Part shown: one piece after another, positions 14,099-22,435 of the stretch
Layout: each line of letters opens with the position of its first letter
Numbering within the stretch: the stretch's first letter is position 1
Source: an uncultured Gemella sp.
Lineage (GTDB): Bacteria > Bacillota > Bacilli > Staphylococcales > Gemellaceae
Reading direction: 5' to 3'
Length of the DNA stretch: 23,659 nt
Assembly: GCF_900766305.1 (NCBI RefSeq)
Contig: NZ_CAAFUZ010000101.1
Coordinates: forward strand, 1-23,659
Notes under the pieces: model-generated
The model's database searches: none
What the model was told of the DNA's origin: nothing
Seen by the model: the letters and a program-made list of their open reading frames with translations, nothing else
Made by a program: the position numbers and the translations under genes

Positions 14099-14156
14099 AA
14101 TTATAGAAATTTCTCCTTAAAAATTGTATTTTGTGATTATAAAATTTATCATAACT

Positions 14157-14162
14157 ATTATA
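14157..14162 (-). promoter_or_regulatory. -10 element of the 583-aa NEAT gene promoter
   Basis: TATAAT on the minus strand, in the copy of the conserved 50-bp block that also precedes the 1391-aa gene. The -35 position reads TTTATT. A TTGACA also occurs just upstream of the -10, but only 9 bases away; it would fit a TATGAT 18 bases downstream of it as an alternative promoter. Confidence 0.6.
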
Positions 14163-14193
14163 ATACAAGAGTGTCAATTAATAAAGAAAAAAG

Positions 14194-14208
14194 TGATAAC
14201 TAATTTCA
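14194..14208 (-). promoter_or_regulatory. Fur-box-like operator of the 583-aa NEAT gene
   Basis: TGATAACTAATTTCA matches 11 of 14 positions of the 7-1-7 Fur consensus and sits at exactly the same offset from the -10 as the stronger site upstream of the 1391-aa gene. Confidence 0.5.
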
Positions 14209-14379
14209 TTTACAACCTAAAATAGACGAAATTTACAATAAAATTACATTGATAATTCACAAATTTGCCATATTTGAAAAGAGGTTAATTTTAAAATATG
14301 AAAAAATATTATTATAAAAAGTTCTATGATATAAAAGTAATTTAATTATATAAATTTTGTAAGCCCTTAAACTAAATTG

Positions 14380-14408
14380 TTGACATTTTATATTTTCTAT
14401 GCTACGAT
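14380..14408 (+). promoter_or_regulatory. Promoter of the thiamin salvage operon
   Basis: A consensus TTGACA (14380-14385), 17-base spacer and TACGAT (14403-14408) with an extended -10 TG one base before it. Transcription would start about 20 bases ahead of the TPP aptamer. Confidence 0.8.
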
Positions 14409-14427
14409 TTAGAAAGTGAATAGAGTA

Positions 14428-14514
14428 AAATCACTGGGGGAGCCAGTAGGCTGAGATAACATAGTTAGACCCTTTGACCTGAACTAGATAATGCTAGCGT
14501 AGGAAACGTGAATA
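14428..14514 (+). promoter_or_regulatory. TPP (THI-box) riboswitch aptamer
   Basis: The conserved THI-box elements are all present in order: GGGGGAGC (14436-14443), CTGAGA (14451-14456), ACCCTTTGACCTGA (14469-14482) and TAGATAATGCTAGCGTAGGA (14485-14504), closed by a TCAC/GTGA P1 stem. TPP binding would favour the downstream terminator and switch off tenA-thiD-thiM-thiE. Confidence 0.97.
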
Positions 14515-14576
14515 TTTTCAAAATAGAATTAATCCAATGCAATTGGAAAATATACTATGAGTAATATATGTTTCAG

Positions 14577-14608
14577 AGTTCTCTTACGTTAGTAAGGGGA
14601 CTTTTTTA
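14577..14608 (+). terminator. Expression-platform terminator of the TPP riboswitch
   Basis: AGTTCTCTTAC and GTAAGGGGACT pair over 11 bp (three G-T pairs) around a GTTA loop, followed by a T-run. It lies about 60 bases 3' of the aptamer and 60 bases before tenA. Confidence 0.9.
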
Positions 14609-14666
14609 TTTATCATAAGTGATATTATTTTATACTAAAATTAAATATATTTAGGGGGATATACCT

Positions 14667-15347
14667 ATGAAACTTATTACTGATATTATGGAAGAGAAGG
14701 CATTACCAATCGTTGATAAAATATATAATGATGGCTTTATTCAAGGATTAATTCGTGCTGATTTATCAGAGAAAGCAGTAGAGCACTATCTGAAAGCTGA
14801 TGCACTTTATTTAGAGAACTTTAGCGATATTTATGCCATTCTTTTAGCAAAAAGTAATGATAAAGTTGAAAAAAACTTTTTCTTAGGTCAGATTAATTTT
14901 GTATTAAATAAGGAAATTGCTGCACACAAGAACTTAGCAGATTACATAGGGAGAGATTATCAAGAAATTATTAAAGGCGGAGAGTGGTATCCATCTGCAG
15001 ACCATTATATAAAACATATGTACTACAATGCCTTTGCATTTGGTATGGCAGAAACACTAAGTGCAATGGCGCCATGTCCATGGATTTATAAAATGGTAGC
15101 TAGAAAGATTTTAGCTAATCACAATTTAGCTGAAGACCACCCACTAAAATTCTGGGTTGAGTTTTATGCTGATGGCTTAGTAGATGAAGTACTTACTGAG
15201 TATCACAAAATTATCAATCGTGAAGCTGAATTTATGAGTGAAGAAGGTAAACAAAGACTTATTAAAAACTTCTTAGAAAGTTGTGAACATGAACGTCGTT
15301 TCTTCAATATGGCTTATACACAAGAACGTTGGGATTTAGAGGTATAG
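14667..15347 (+). CDS. tenA: Aminopyrimidine aminohydrolase TenA (thiaminase II)
   Basis: This 226-aa cytoplasmic enzyme of the TenA/thiaminase II family hydrolyses the amino group of aminomethyl-pyrimidine breakdown products of thiamin, giving hydroxymethylpyrimidine (HMP) for salvage. The catalytic cysteine is Cys 137 in the APCPWIY motif. Asp 45 and Glu 207 align with the active-site Asp44 and Glu205 of B. subtilis TenA, a constant offset of one to two residues. Length is normal. It is the first gene after the riboswitch, with AGGGGGAT as ribosome site, and ends 3 bases before thiD, which phosphorylates its product. No thiC or thiG is seen, so the operon fits salvage rather than de novo synthesis, as far as this window shows. 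Confidence 0.95.
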   Translation: MKLITDIMEEKALPIVDKIYNDGFIQGLIRADLSEKAVEHYLKADALYLENFSDIYAILLAKSNDKVEKNFFLGQINFVLNKEIAAHKNLADYIGRDYQEIIKGGEWYPSADHYIKHMYYNAFAFGMAETLSAMAPCPWIYKMVARKILANHNLAEDHPLKFWVEFYADGLVDEVLTEYHKIINREAEFMSEEGKQRLIKNFLESCEHERRFFNMAYTQERWDLEV

Positions 15348-15350
15348 GGC

Positions 15351-16148
15351 ATGAGTAAACTAAATATTGCATTAACTATTGCAGGAACTGATCCAACGGG
15401 TGGAGCAGGAATTATGGCAGATCTAAAAAGTTTTCAAGCACGAGAAGTGTATGGAATGGCTGTAGTTACTAGTGTCGTTGCACAAAATACGTTAGGTGTT
15501 CAAATGATAAGAAATTTAGATTTAGATATATTAGAAGCGCAATTAAAAAGTGTGTTTGATGATATAACACCTGATAGTATAAAAACTGGAATGATAGCAA
15601 ATGCTGATATGATGAAATTAATTAAGAAGTATTTACCTAAAGATGTTCCTTATGTTGTTGATCCAGTCATGGTTGCGACAAGTGGGGATAAATTGATAGA
15701 CGATGTTGCGAGAAAACACCTAAAAGAAGAGATATTACCACTAGCAACTATTATTACACCAAATGTACCTGAAGCAGAAGAAATTGTTAATTTTAAAATA
15801 TTAACAGAAGATGATGTTAATCGTGCAGGTAAATTCATTATCGATGAAGTTGGATGTAAGTCAGTCGTTATAAAAGGTGGACATCTAACAGGAGAAGCGA
15901 AAGATTATTTATTTTTAAATGATGGAACTAAAAAAGTATGGACTAGCGAAAGATTTAAGACCAACCATACACATGGAACAGGTTGTACATTTTCAGCAGT
16001 TATTACAGCAGAATTAGCAAAAGGAAAAAGTATTGTTGAAGCTGTAGAAATTGGGAAAAAATTTATTACAGCCGCAATTAAATACACACCAGAGCTAGGT
16101 CATGGAAATGGCCCTGTGAATCATATAGCATTTAAAGGAGATTTATAA
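15351..16148 (+). CDS. thiD: Hydroxymethylpyrimidine/HMP-phosphate kinase ThiD
   Basis: This 265-aa ribokinase-fold enzyme converts HMP to HMP-P and HMP-PP with ATP, supplying the pyrimidine half of thiamin phosphate. Motifs in order are the substrate loop [16 protein letters not shown] (11-26), [12 protein letters not shown] (104-115), TPNVPEAE (136-143) and the anion-hole/catalytic Cys motif [10 protein letters not shown] (207-216). Length and order are typical of the bifunctional ThiD rather than PdxK. It is tightly packed in the operon, starting 3 bases after tenA and ending 2 bases before thiM, and so is under the same TPP riboswitch. Confidence 0.97.
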   Translation: MSKLNIALTIAGTDPTGGAGIMADLKSFQAREVYGMAVVTSVVAQNTLGVQMIRNLDLDILEAQLKSVFDDITPDSIKTGMIANADMMKLIKKYLPKDVPYVVDPVMVATSGDKLIDDVARKHLKEEILPLATIITPNVPEAEEIVNFKILTEDDVNRAGKFIIDEVGCKSVVIKGGHLTGEAKDYLFLNDGTKKVWTSERFKTNHTHGTGCTFSAVITAELAKGKSIVEAVEIGKKFITAAIKYTPELGHGNGPVNHIAFKGDL

Positions 16149-16150
16149 AT

Positions 16151-16933
16151 ATGACAAGTTTAAAATTATTAAAAGAGAAAGCACCATTAGTAATTTGTAT
16201 AACTAATGATGTAGTTAAAAATTTCACAGCAAATGGATTAGTAGCACTAGGAGCATCACCAGCGATGAGTGAATATCCAGAAGATTTAGAAGACTTATTA
16301 AAATATGCTGGAGGATTATTAATTAATATTGGTACATTAACAGATGAAACTTGGAAATTATACCAAGAGGCACTTAAAATAGCTGAAAAATACAATGTAC
16401 CCGCAGTATTAGATCCTGTAGCTTGTGGAGCGGGAGCTTATAGAAAAAAAGTATCAGATGATTTAATCAACAATTACAAATTAGCAGCTATCAGAGGAAA
16501 TGCTGGAGAAATTGCATCTTTAGTAGGAATAAATGTAGCTTCTAAGGGAGTTGATAGTGCGGGAGTAGATAATATTGATGAAATTGCCTTAGCAGCAAAT
16601 GCTAAGTATAATATCCCTATAGTAGTAACTGGTGAAGTAGATGCTATTGCAGTCAACGGAGAAGTAGTAACTATCCATAACGGAAGCGCAATGATGCCTA
16701 AAGTTATTGGAACAGGATGCTTATTAGGGGCAGTTCTAGCAAGTTTTGTTGGACTAGAGAAAGGTGAAGAATTAAAATCATTAGAGACAGCTATGTTAGC
16801 ATATAATATTGCCGGGGAAATGGCAGAAAAACGTCCTAATGGACATCTTCCTGGAACATTCAAAGTCGAATTTATTAATGCGTTATATGAAATCACTGAT
16901 AAAGATATTGAAACATTTAAAAAGGTGAAATAA
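16151..16933 (+). CDS. thiM: Hydroxyethylthiazole kinase ThiM
   Basis: This 260-aa enzyme phosphorylates 4-methyl-5-hydroxyethylthiazole with ATP, the salvage route to the thiazole half of thiamin. Family motifs are [15 protein letters not shown] (16-30), GASPAMSEY (34-42), LDPVACGAG (87-95), RGNAGE (115-120) and GTGCLLGA with the catalytic-site Cys 190. Length is normal (about 260-270). AAAGGAG at the end of thiD is the ribosome site. It is followed two bases after its stop by thiE, which consumes its product. Confidence 0.97.
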   Translation: MTSLKLLKEKAPLVICITNDVVKNFTANGLVALGASPAMSEYPEDLEDLLKYAGGLLINIGTLTDETWKLYQEALKIAEKYNVPAVLDPVACGAGAYRKKVSDDLINNYKLAAIRGNAGEIASLVGINVASKGVDSAGVDNIDEIALAANAKYNIPIVVTGEVDAIAVNGEVVTIHNGSAMMPKVIGTGCLLGAVLASFVGLEKGEELKSLETAMLAYNIAGEMAEKRPNGHLPGTFKVEFINALYEITDKDIETFKKVK

Positions 16934-16935
16934 TT

Positions 16936-17568
16936 ATGTTTAATAAAGAACTATTAAAATTATATTTTATTTGTGGAACTACTACTTGCTTAGGTAAGGA
17001 TTTATATACAGTAGTTGAAGATGCTTTAAAAGGTGGAATAACTTTATTTCAATTTCGTGAAAAAGGTGAAGGAGCCTTAGAAGGTAAGGAAAAAGTAGAA
17101 TTAGCAACAAAACTCCAAGAGCTTTGTAAAAAATACAATGTTCCGTTTATTGTTAATGATGATATAGAGTTGGCATTAGAAATAGATGCTGACGGAGTAC
17201 ATGTAGGACAGGATGATCTTGGTGTTGATGAGATTAGAAAATTAATGCCTAATAAAATAATAGGTCTTTCTATCGGAAATGAAGAAGAATTTAAACAATC
17301 CAAAGTTGAATATGTAGATTATGTTGGTGTAGGACCTGTATATGTCACACAATCAAAAGATGATGCTGGTGGCGCTATAGGTTATGAAGGTCTAGAGTTA
17401 ATGAGAAGATTATTACCACAAATGCCATTAGTCGCAATCGGTGGTATTCAGACACAACATATTAAAGATATTATGAAAACAGATGTTGATGGTATATCTA
17501 TTATATCAGCAATCTCATATTCAGATAATATTGAAAAAACTGTTCGTGAAATGATCGAACAATTCTAA
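16936..17568 (+). CDS. thiE: Thiamin phosphate synthase ThiE
   Basis: This 210-aa TIM-barrel enzyme joins HMP-PP and thiazole phosphate into thiamin monophosphate, the last condensation in the pathway. Diagnostic segments are QFREK (39-43), IVNDDIELAL (72-81), ADGVHVGQDD (85-94), VGVGPVYVTQSKDD (130-143, the flexible loop that closes on HMP-PP) and VAIGGI (166-171). Length is typical. It is the last gene of the riboswitch-controlled operon and is followed by a strong terminator. Confidence 0.97.
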   Translation: MFNKELLKLYFICGTTTCLGKDLYTVVEDALKGGITLFQFREKGEGALEGKEKVELATKLQELCKKYNVPFIVNDDIELALEIDADGVHVGQDDLGVDEIRKLMPNKIIGLSIGNEEEFKQSKVEYVDYVGVGPVYVTQSKDDAGGAIGYEGLELMRRLLPQMPLVAIGGIQTQHIKDIMKTDVDGISIISAISYSDNIEKTVREMIEQF

Positions 17569-17623
17569 AATTAGCCTCCAAAGTTTAATCATTCCTTGAT
17601 AATTTTTAAGGCATGATAATAAT

Positions 17624-17664
17624 AGTAGAACAAAGAGTTAGATTAATTTTTTGTTCTACTTTTT
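17624..17664 (+). terminator. Terminator of the thi operon
   Basis: AGTAGAACAAA (17624-17634) pairs perfectly with TTTGTTCTACT (17650-17660), followed by TTTTATT. The flanks (GATAATAA and TTATTATC) extend the symmetry, so it may act in both directions. Confidence 0.9.
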
Positions 17665-17672
17665 ATTATCAA

Positions 17673-17701
17673 TTGATAAATATGAGTATAAGTTATATAA
17701 T
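17673..17701 (+). promoter_or_regulatory. Promoter of the alpha/beta hydrolase gene
   Basis: TTGATA (17673-17678), a 17-base spacer and a perfect TATAAT (17696-17701), 44 bases before the start codon. Confidence 0.8.
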
Positions 17702-17745
17702 TAGTGTGAAAAAAAGATTACTAAATAATAGTAGGAGGAAATTTT

Positions 17746-18510
17746 ATGACGAATATAGTATTGATACATGGTACATGGTGTGACGGAACTGTTTGGGGAG
17801 AATTTGTTAATGAATTAGAAAAGTTAGGTTTAAATGTATATACTCCAACTCTAAGATATCATGATTTACCTTATGAAGAAGTCGAAAAAAAGGTAGCAGA
17901 TGTTAGTTTAGATGAATTTGCTGATGATATTGTAGATCTAATAGAAACGTTAGATGAAACTCCGATTGTATTGGGGCACTCGTTAGGAGGACTTCTTGCA
18001 CAGAAAGTTGCTATGAAGACAAAGACTAAGGGGCTTATTTTAATGGGAACAGCACCAGCAGCAGGAATTTTCGCTTTTTACCCAAGTATGGTAATTTGTT
18101 TCTATAAACATTTTCTACGTTGGGGATTCTGGAAAAAATCTATGCCACCGTATAAGCATTCCTTCTATGATTATTGTATGAATAATCAAGATGAAGCGGA
18201 CAAAGAAAGAGAATTTTCTAAATTAGTTCCTGAGTCAGGTTTCACATACTTCCAAATGGCATTACCATTTTTAGATAAGCAAAAAGGTGCATATATTGAT
18301 TTTGAAATAGTAACTGAACCTGTATTAGTAATAACTGGAAGTGAAGATAAAATGGTGCATCCGAATATAGCAAAAGCAACAGCTAAGAAATATAAAAATT
18401 CGACATTAAGTATCATAGAAGGATCAGACCACATGTATGAGGCTCCGAAATATAGAGATAAAACTGTAGAAGTAATAGAGCAGTGGTTAAAAAATAATAA
18501 TCTAAATTAG
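17746..18510 (+). CDS. Alpha/beta-hydrolase family protein
   Basis: This 254-aa soluble serine hydrolase has a complete catalytic triad. The oxyanion-hole loop LIHGTW lies at 6-11, the nucleophile elbow GHSLGG at 77-82 (Ser 79), the acid in ITGSEDKMV (Asp 201) and His 229 in EGSDHMYE. A cap region around 105-180 contains an aromatic-rich segment (FYPSMVICFYKHFLRWGFW) that may form a hydrophobic lid, suggesting a lipidic or hydrophobic ester substrate (inference). The family covers esterases, lipases, peroxidases and others, so the substrate cannot be named. It has its own promoter and a good ribosome site (GTAGGAGGA), and sits between two nutrient-uptake units without obvious functional linkage. 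Confidence 0.85.
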   Translation: MTNIVLIHGTWCDGTVWGEFVNELEKLGLNVYTPTLRYHDLPYEEVEKKVADVSLDEFADDIVDLIETLDETPIVLGHSLGGLLAQKVAMKTKTKGLILMGTAPAAGIFAFYPSMVICFYKHFLRWGFWKKSMPPYKHSFYDYCMNNQDEADKEREFSKLVPESGFTYFQMALPFLDKQKGAYIDFEIVTEPVLVITGSEDKMVHPNIAKATAKKYKNSTLSIIEGSDHMYEAPKYRDKTVEVIEQWLKNNNLN

Positions 18511-18603
18511 AATCTATTTAAAAGAGATTGCATTTTATGTAAATAAAAAAGTAAATATTCGTAAATTTTCAAAAAACTTTTCAAAAAAAATTCAAAAAAA
18601 GTG

Positions 18604-18632
18604 TTGACATTTTTAATTTTGAATGATAACAT
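18604..18632 (+). promoter_or_regulatory. Promoter of the metQ T-box leader
   Basis: A consensus TTGACA (18604-18609), 17-base spacer and TAACAT (18627-18632) preceded by an extended -10 TG. An A-rich tract upstream may act as an UP element. Confidence 0.75.
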
Positions 18633-18654
18633 AGAGTCAAGTTAAAAATTACCG

Positions 18655-18934
18655 ATATTCAAATAAGTACTTTATAGGAACTTTTACAGAGAGTGTGGAT
18701 GGTGAAAGCACACAATGCAGATAATAAAGGAAAATGGTTTGAATGGTAAAAAAAGTGAGTTTTAAAACACAAGCTTTTTTCGTAGGCGTTACGTTACAAA
18801 CGCACACTATCTCGGATATATTCTAGATGCATAGCCGATGTAGTGATAAAGTTCGTAGTTTACGAAAAAGTAAGGTGGTACCGTGAAATTAGTTTCGCCC
18901 TTATTCTCTTAGGAGAGTAAGGGTGATTTTTTTT
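18655..18934 (+). promoter_or_regulatory. Methionine T-box riboswitch leader
   Basis: The canonical T-box AAGGTGGTACCGTG lies at 18872-18885. Upstream is a Stem I with CTTTTACAGAGAG on its 5' side, a GTGTG/CACAC stem enclosing the GGTGAAAG loop, and GAATGGTAAAA on the 3' side that pairs back with CTTTTAC. This places ATG (18743-18745) in the specifier loop, so the RNA should read uncharged tRNA-Met. Uncharged tRNA would stabilise the antiterminator and allow metQ transcription. The extent of the 5' boundary is approximate. Confidence 0.92.
18895..18934 (+). terminator. T-box-controlled terminator
   Basis: TCGCCCTTATTCTC pairs with GAGAGTAAGGGTGA (14 pairs including G-T) around a short loop, followed by nine T. 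The 5' arm lies directly after the T-box sequence, so antiterminator and terminator are mutually exclusive. Confidence 0.92.
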
Positions 18935-18992
18935 ACATAAAATTCGCAAAACCCAAAAATAAATAATAAAATCAAAAGGAGAAAATTATATA

Positions 18993-19850
18993 ATGAAGAA
19001 ATTATTATTTTTAGTAACAAGTTTTATACTTGGAATTGTATTAATTGGATGCTCAAGCGCATCAAAAACTGAGAAAAAAGGTATCGATGTTGATAAACTA
19101 GATCCTAGCAAACCTGTAACAGTAAAAGTTGGAGCTACTAACGTACCTCACGCTGTATTATTAGAGCACGTTGCTCCACAACTTGAAAAAGAAGGAATCA
19201 AATTAGACATCATTACATACCAAGACTACTATGTACCAAACAAAACGTTAAACGATAAAGAAATCGACATTAACTACTTCCAACACGTACCATTCTTAAA
19301 AAATGCTATTAAAGAAAATGGATACAAAATTGAAGATGCTGGTGCAATCCACTTAGAGCCAATCGGATTATACTCTAAAAAAGTTAAAAACGTTAAAGAC
19401 CTTAAAGAAGGTGCTAAAGTATTAGTAAGTAACAACAAATCTGAGTGGGGACGCGTAATTAAATTATTAGCTTCTGAAGGATTAGTAAAAGTTAAAGATG
19501 GTGTAGATCCAGTAACAGCTACTTTCGATGATATCGCTGAAAACCCTAAAAAATTACAATTCAGCTACGAAAATGATCCAGCTCTAATGGTTAAATTCTA
19601 CCAAAACGGTGAAGGTGACCTAGTTTCAATCAACGCTAACTTCGCTGTTGATGCAGGATTAAACGCAGCAACTGAGCCAGTTTTAGTAGAAAAAGCTACA
19701 GATGACAACCCATACGCAAACATCGTTGTTGTTCGTGAAGGTGACAAAGACAAACCTGTTGTTAAAAAACTTGTTGCAGCTTTAAAATCTGAAGATACTC
19801 AAAAATTCATTAAAGAAAAATGGAATGGAGCAGTATTACCTGTTAAATAA
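18993..19850 (+). CDS. metQ: Methionine ABC transporter substrate-binding lipoprotein MetQ
   Basis: This 285-aa NlpA-family lipoprotein has a signal peptide ending in the lipobox L-I-G-C (Cys 20). The mature part carries the family's VKVGATNVPHAVLLEHV start, IDINYFQHVPFL (91-102), EPIGLYSKK and SYENDPALMVKF segments. It captures methionine outside the membrane for the MetNP (ABC) importer. The Met-specific T-box in its leader independently supports methionine as ligand. No metN or metP accompanies it: the next gene is on the other strand and unrelated, so the pump must be encoded elsewhere. Its codons are richer in C-ending forms (AAC, TAC, CAC, GAC, ATC) than the neighbouring genes, a pattern expected for high expression. 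The start has AAAGGAGA upstream. Confidence 0.95.
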   Translation: MKKLLFLVTSFILGIVLIGCSSASKTEKKGIDVDKLDPSKPVTVKVGATNVPHAVLLEHVAPQLEKEGIKLDIITYQDYYVPNKTLNDKEIDINYFQHVPFLKNAIKENGYKIEDAGAIHLEPIGLYSKKVKNVKDLKEGAKVLVSNNKSEWGRVIKLLASEGLVKVKDGVDPVTATFDDIAENPKKLQFSYENDPALMVKFYQNGEGDLVSINANFAVDAGLNAATEPVLVEKATDDNPYANIVVVREGDKDKPVVKKLVAALKSEDTQKFIKEKWNGAVLPVK

Positions 19851-19870
19851 TTTCATTAAAAATTAAAAAA

Positions 19871-19896
19871 GGCAGTTCGTAAGAGCTGTCTTTTTT
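19871..19896 (+). terminator. Terminator of metQ
   Basis: GGCAGTTC and GAGCTGTC (8 pairs, two G-T) around a GTAA loop, followed by six T, 20 bases after the metQ stop. Confidence 0.85.
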
Positions 19897-19945
19897 GTTG
19901 TTTATGAAGTATAGAAGATGTGAGATTATGTATATATTAAGAAAT

Positions 19946-19978
19946 GAAAAAATTGGACTGACAAAAATCAGTCCAATT
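19946..19978 (-). terminator. Terminator of mntH
   Basis: A perfect 11-bp stem, AATTGGACTGA and TCAGTCCAATT, with a 6-base loop and six T on the minus strand. It lies just beyond the mntH stop and converges with the metQ terminator. Confidence 0.9.
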
Positions 19979-19981
19979 AGT

Positions 19982-21343
19982 TTATATAAATGTTGATATT
20001 ATTAACCAGAAATTCAAGATTATTAATACAACAGTACAGATCCATGCAACGATCTTCATCCATGGTTTAATAACGAAATCTCCCATAAGTTTTTTGTCTG
20101 ATGTATAGAGTGTTAATGGGATAATAGATATTGGTAGAGCAATACTCAAGAATACTTGTGTATAAATTAGTAAACTCTCAATTGCTTGTTCACTATCTCC
20201 AAAGATTATTAAACAAATAACAACAGGCATTACTGCAATTACACGAGTCAGCATTCTTCTAATCCACATAGGAAGTCGCATGTGGATGAAACCTTCCATA
20301 ACTATTTGTCCTGATAATGTTCCAGTAATAGTAGAGTTTTGTCCAGATGCTAAAAGCGCTACTGCAAATAATGTACTAAGGAGTGGCGAAGCAATAGTTC
20401 CAACTATACTACTATCTTGTAAAGCATTGTATAAATCAGTAAAACGACCAAGGCTGTCACCATGTCCATGGAATAATGAAGCACCTAGAACTAATAGTAA
20501 ACAGTTTATAACGAATGCTATTGATAGCTGGATATTAGAATCTATAGTAGAAAATCTAATTGCATCCCTTTTAACCTTATTATCCTTTCTATCGTATCTT
20601 CTTGCTTGCACAATAGAAGAATGTAGGTATAGATTATGGGGCATAACTGTAGCACCTACGATACCTAAGGCGATAAATAATGCACCTTTATTACTAATTA
20701 CTTCTTTATTTGGAACGAATCCTTTTATTAATTCTCCGGTATTAGGATTAGCTAATAAAACTTCATAGAAGAATATTATTAAAATAGTAAAAATTAATGT
20801 AGCTACAATAGCTTCAATTTTTCTAAATCCAAAATGTGCTAATAATAATAGTAAGAACACATCGAAGATAGTTATAATAACTCCTATTAGTAAAGGAATA
20901 CCGAATAATAATTTTAGTGCTACAGCACTACCGATTATTTCCGCAATATCAGTAGCCATAATAGCTAGCTCGGTAATTATCCAAAGCACAACTCCCATTT
21001 TTTTACCAGTATGTTTTCTAGTAGCTTGAGCTAAGTCCATACCAGTTACGATTCCTAATCTTACAGACATTGATTGAAGAAGCATTGCGATAAGATTCGA
21101 TATAAGTATTACGAATAATAGGCTATACGCATATTGAGCACCACCAGCGATAGAGGTAATCCAGTTTCCGGGATCCATATAACCAACCGCGACTAATGCT
21201 CCCGGCCCACTATAAGCGAGGACTTTCTTTAAAAAGCTTCCTTCTTTTGGAACATCAACTGTATTGTTAATTTCTTGAAGAGAAAGCTGATTCGCTGCTT
21301 CTAACTCTTCTTGACTTTTTCTTAAAAATTTTTTAAAAATCAT
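19982..21343 (-). CDS. mntH: Nramp-family Mn(II)/H+ symporter MntH
   Basis: This 453-aa inner-membrane protein with about 11 transmembrane helices imports manganese (and some iron) with protons. The metal-binding motif of helix 1, DPGNW, is at 57-61. MPHNLYLHS of helix 6 is at 234-242, and the [10 protein letters not shown] segment at 131-140 is the conserved helix 3 signature. An N-terminal cytoplasmic extension of about 40 residues precedes helix 1. Length and motifs are standard for bacterial MntH. It is monocistronic, with its own promoter, two MntR-box-like sequences upstream and a terminator, which argues for Mn-dependent repression. The start is supported by AAAGGTGAT a few bases upstream. 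Confidence 0.96.
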   Translation of the reverse strand: MIFKKFLRKSQEELEAANQLSLQEINNTVDVPKEGSFLKKVLAYSGPGALVAVGYMDPGNWITSIAGGAQYAYSLLFVILISNLIAMLLQSMSVRLGIVTGMDLAQATRKHTGKKMGVVLWIITELAIMATDIAEIIGSAVALKLLFGIPLLIGVIITIFDVFLLLLLAHFGFRKIEAIVATLIFTILIIFFYEVLLANPNTGELIKGFVPNKEVISNKGALFIALGIVGATVMPHNLYLHSSIVQARRYDRKDNKVKRDAIRFSTIDSNIQLSIAFVINCLLLVLGASLFHGHGDSLGRFTDLYNALQDSSIVGTIASPLLSTLFAVALLASGQNSTITGTLSGQIVMEGFIHMRLPMWIRRMLTRVIAVMPVVICLIIFGDSEQAIESLLIYTQVFLSIALPISIIPLTLYTSDKKLMGDFVIKPWMKIVAWICTVVLIILNFWLIISTFI

Positions 21344-21391
21344 TCAATCACCTTTTCTAAAAATAATAGCTTAGTATAAGAATACAAAACT

Positions 21392-21427
21392 ACTTTCCTT
21401 AAGGCTGAAATCTTGCCTTTGGAAAAC
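21392..21427 (-). promoter_or_regulatory. Pair of MntR-box-like operator sites upstream of mntH
   Basis: On the minus strand GCCTTAAGGAAAGT (plus-strand 21392-21405) matches the core of the B. subtilis MntR box (TTTGCCTTAAGGAAAC). In opposite orientation, CTTGCCTTTGGAAAAC (21412-21427, plus strand) matches 12 of 16. They lie between the promoter and the start codon, where bound MntR could block transcription when Mn is plentiful. The consensus is recalled, not searched. Confidence 0.65.
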
Positions 21428-21437
21428 TATAATTAAT

Positions 21438-21466
21438 ATTGTACTATAAAAATGAAAAAATGTAAA
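21438..21466 (-). promoter_or_regulatory. Promoter of mntH
   Basis: On the minus strand TTTACA (21461-21466), a 17-base spacer and TACAAT (21438-21443), each 5 of 6 to consensus, immediately upstream of the MntR-like sites. The stretch from 21467 to 21715 between this promoter and comC is AT-rich, and I see no gene in it. Confidence 0.7.
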
Positions 21467-21715
21467 TTCTTTTGAAAATGGATATTGCTATGAGTGGACT
21501 AGAACGATAATAGAGATTGAAAATGAGTATGATTTCTTATGAAAATTAATTTAAGAGGAAAAGTTGCATACAGAATTCCGAAGATATTTTTAACAAATAT
21601 TAAGAATAAAAAAATATTATTTATTGGTTGAAATTGGACAAAGGATAAAGTTGGTTAGGTAAATATTCTTATGATAAAATATAATCGAAGGGTTATAAAA
21701 TAGGGGGAGATATTT

Positions 21716-22435
21716 ATGGAAAGGTACATATTTATTGTTATTGTAAGTCTTATTTTTGCTAGTGCGATAAAATGCTTGGTCGATAGTGAAAATAAGAGAG
21801 AGTTTCTATTTAGGCGAAGTCATTGTTCTAGTTGTCAAAAAGAATTAAGGGGTTCGGACTTAGTTCCAATTTTTAGCTATTTATATAAAAAAGGGCGATG
21901 TAGTTACTGTAATCAAAAAATCCCATTAGATGTATTTTTATACGAAATTTTTACTTTTATTACTATAGTATTATTTATTATTTTCCAAAAACAGTTTATT
22001 TTTATTAGTTATCTTGAAGTTAGTATATTTATTATTCTCATTTTTTTAGGAATAGAAGATGTGAAATCATTTGAAGTAAATGATGAGTTGTTTTATCTTC
22101 TAATTATATTAAATTTTTCTTCTATATATATACACTATTATTTATTCAATTTTTTAGATTTTATTTATCTTATTATTATCTTTCATATACTATATATTTT
22201 CACAAGAGGTGGTTTAGGTTATGGCGACATAAAAGTTTTTTGTGTATTAGCCTTAAATTTAAATTTATTTGAAGGAGTGTATTTGTTGATTTTTACATTT
22301 TTATATGCAGGCTTCTTTGCTATTTGGTTGATTATCTTGAAAAAAGTTAAAAGGAAAACCAAACTACCGCTAGTGCCATTCATAGCACTTGGCTATTTAA
22401 CAATAATATTAATAAGGGAGGGATTATTATGGTAG
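21716..22435 (+). CDS. comC: Type IV prepilin peptidase (ComC/PilD family)
   Basis: This 239-aa polytopic aspartic protease cleaves (and usually N-methylates) type IV prepilins and competence pseudopilins such as ComGC. The N-terminal cytoplasmic zinc motif is intact, with C37-x2-C40 and C62-x2-C65 around GSDLVPIFSYLYKKGRCSYC. The catalytic aspartates are Asp 115 (IEDVKSFEVND) and Asp 171 in GYGDIK. The C-terminal LPLVPFIALGYL is the usual P-F-x-A-x-G helix. Length is typical (220-250). It overlaps radC by 7 bases (ATGGTAG), so the two are co-translated, an arrangement that fits shared use in transformation. The comG targets are not in this window. GGGGGAGAT precedes the start. Confidence 0.95.
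   Translation: MERYIFIVIVSLIFASAIKCLVDSENKREFLFRRSHCSSCQKELRGSDLVPIFSYLYKKGRCSYCNQKIPLDVFLYEIFTFITIVLFIIFQKQFIFISYLEVSIFIILIFLGIEDVKSFEVNDELFYLLIILNFSSIYIHYYLFNFLDFIYLIIIFHILYIFTRGGLGYGDIKVFCVLALNLNLFEGVYLLIFTFLYAGFFAIWLIILKKVKRKTKLPLVPFIALGYLTIILIREGLLW

Noticed and set aside
14298..14345. A 15-codon frame (MKKYYYKKFYDIKVI) with GAGGTT upstream
   Set aside because: Too short and low in complexity, in very AT-rich DNA, with no promoter or homology to judge.
21651..21680. Promoter for comC (TTGGTT, 18 bases, TAAAAT)
   Set aside because: The -35 is poor and several alternative -10s overlap in AT-rich sequence, so it is not supportable as a call.
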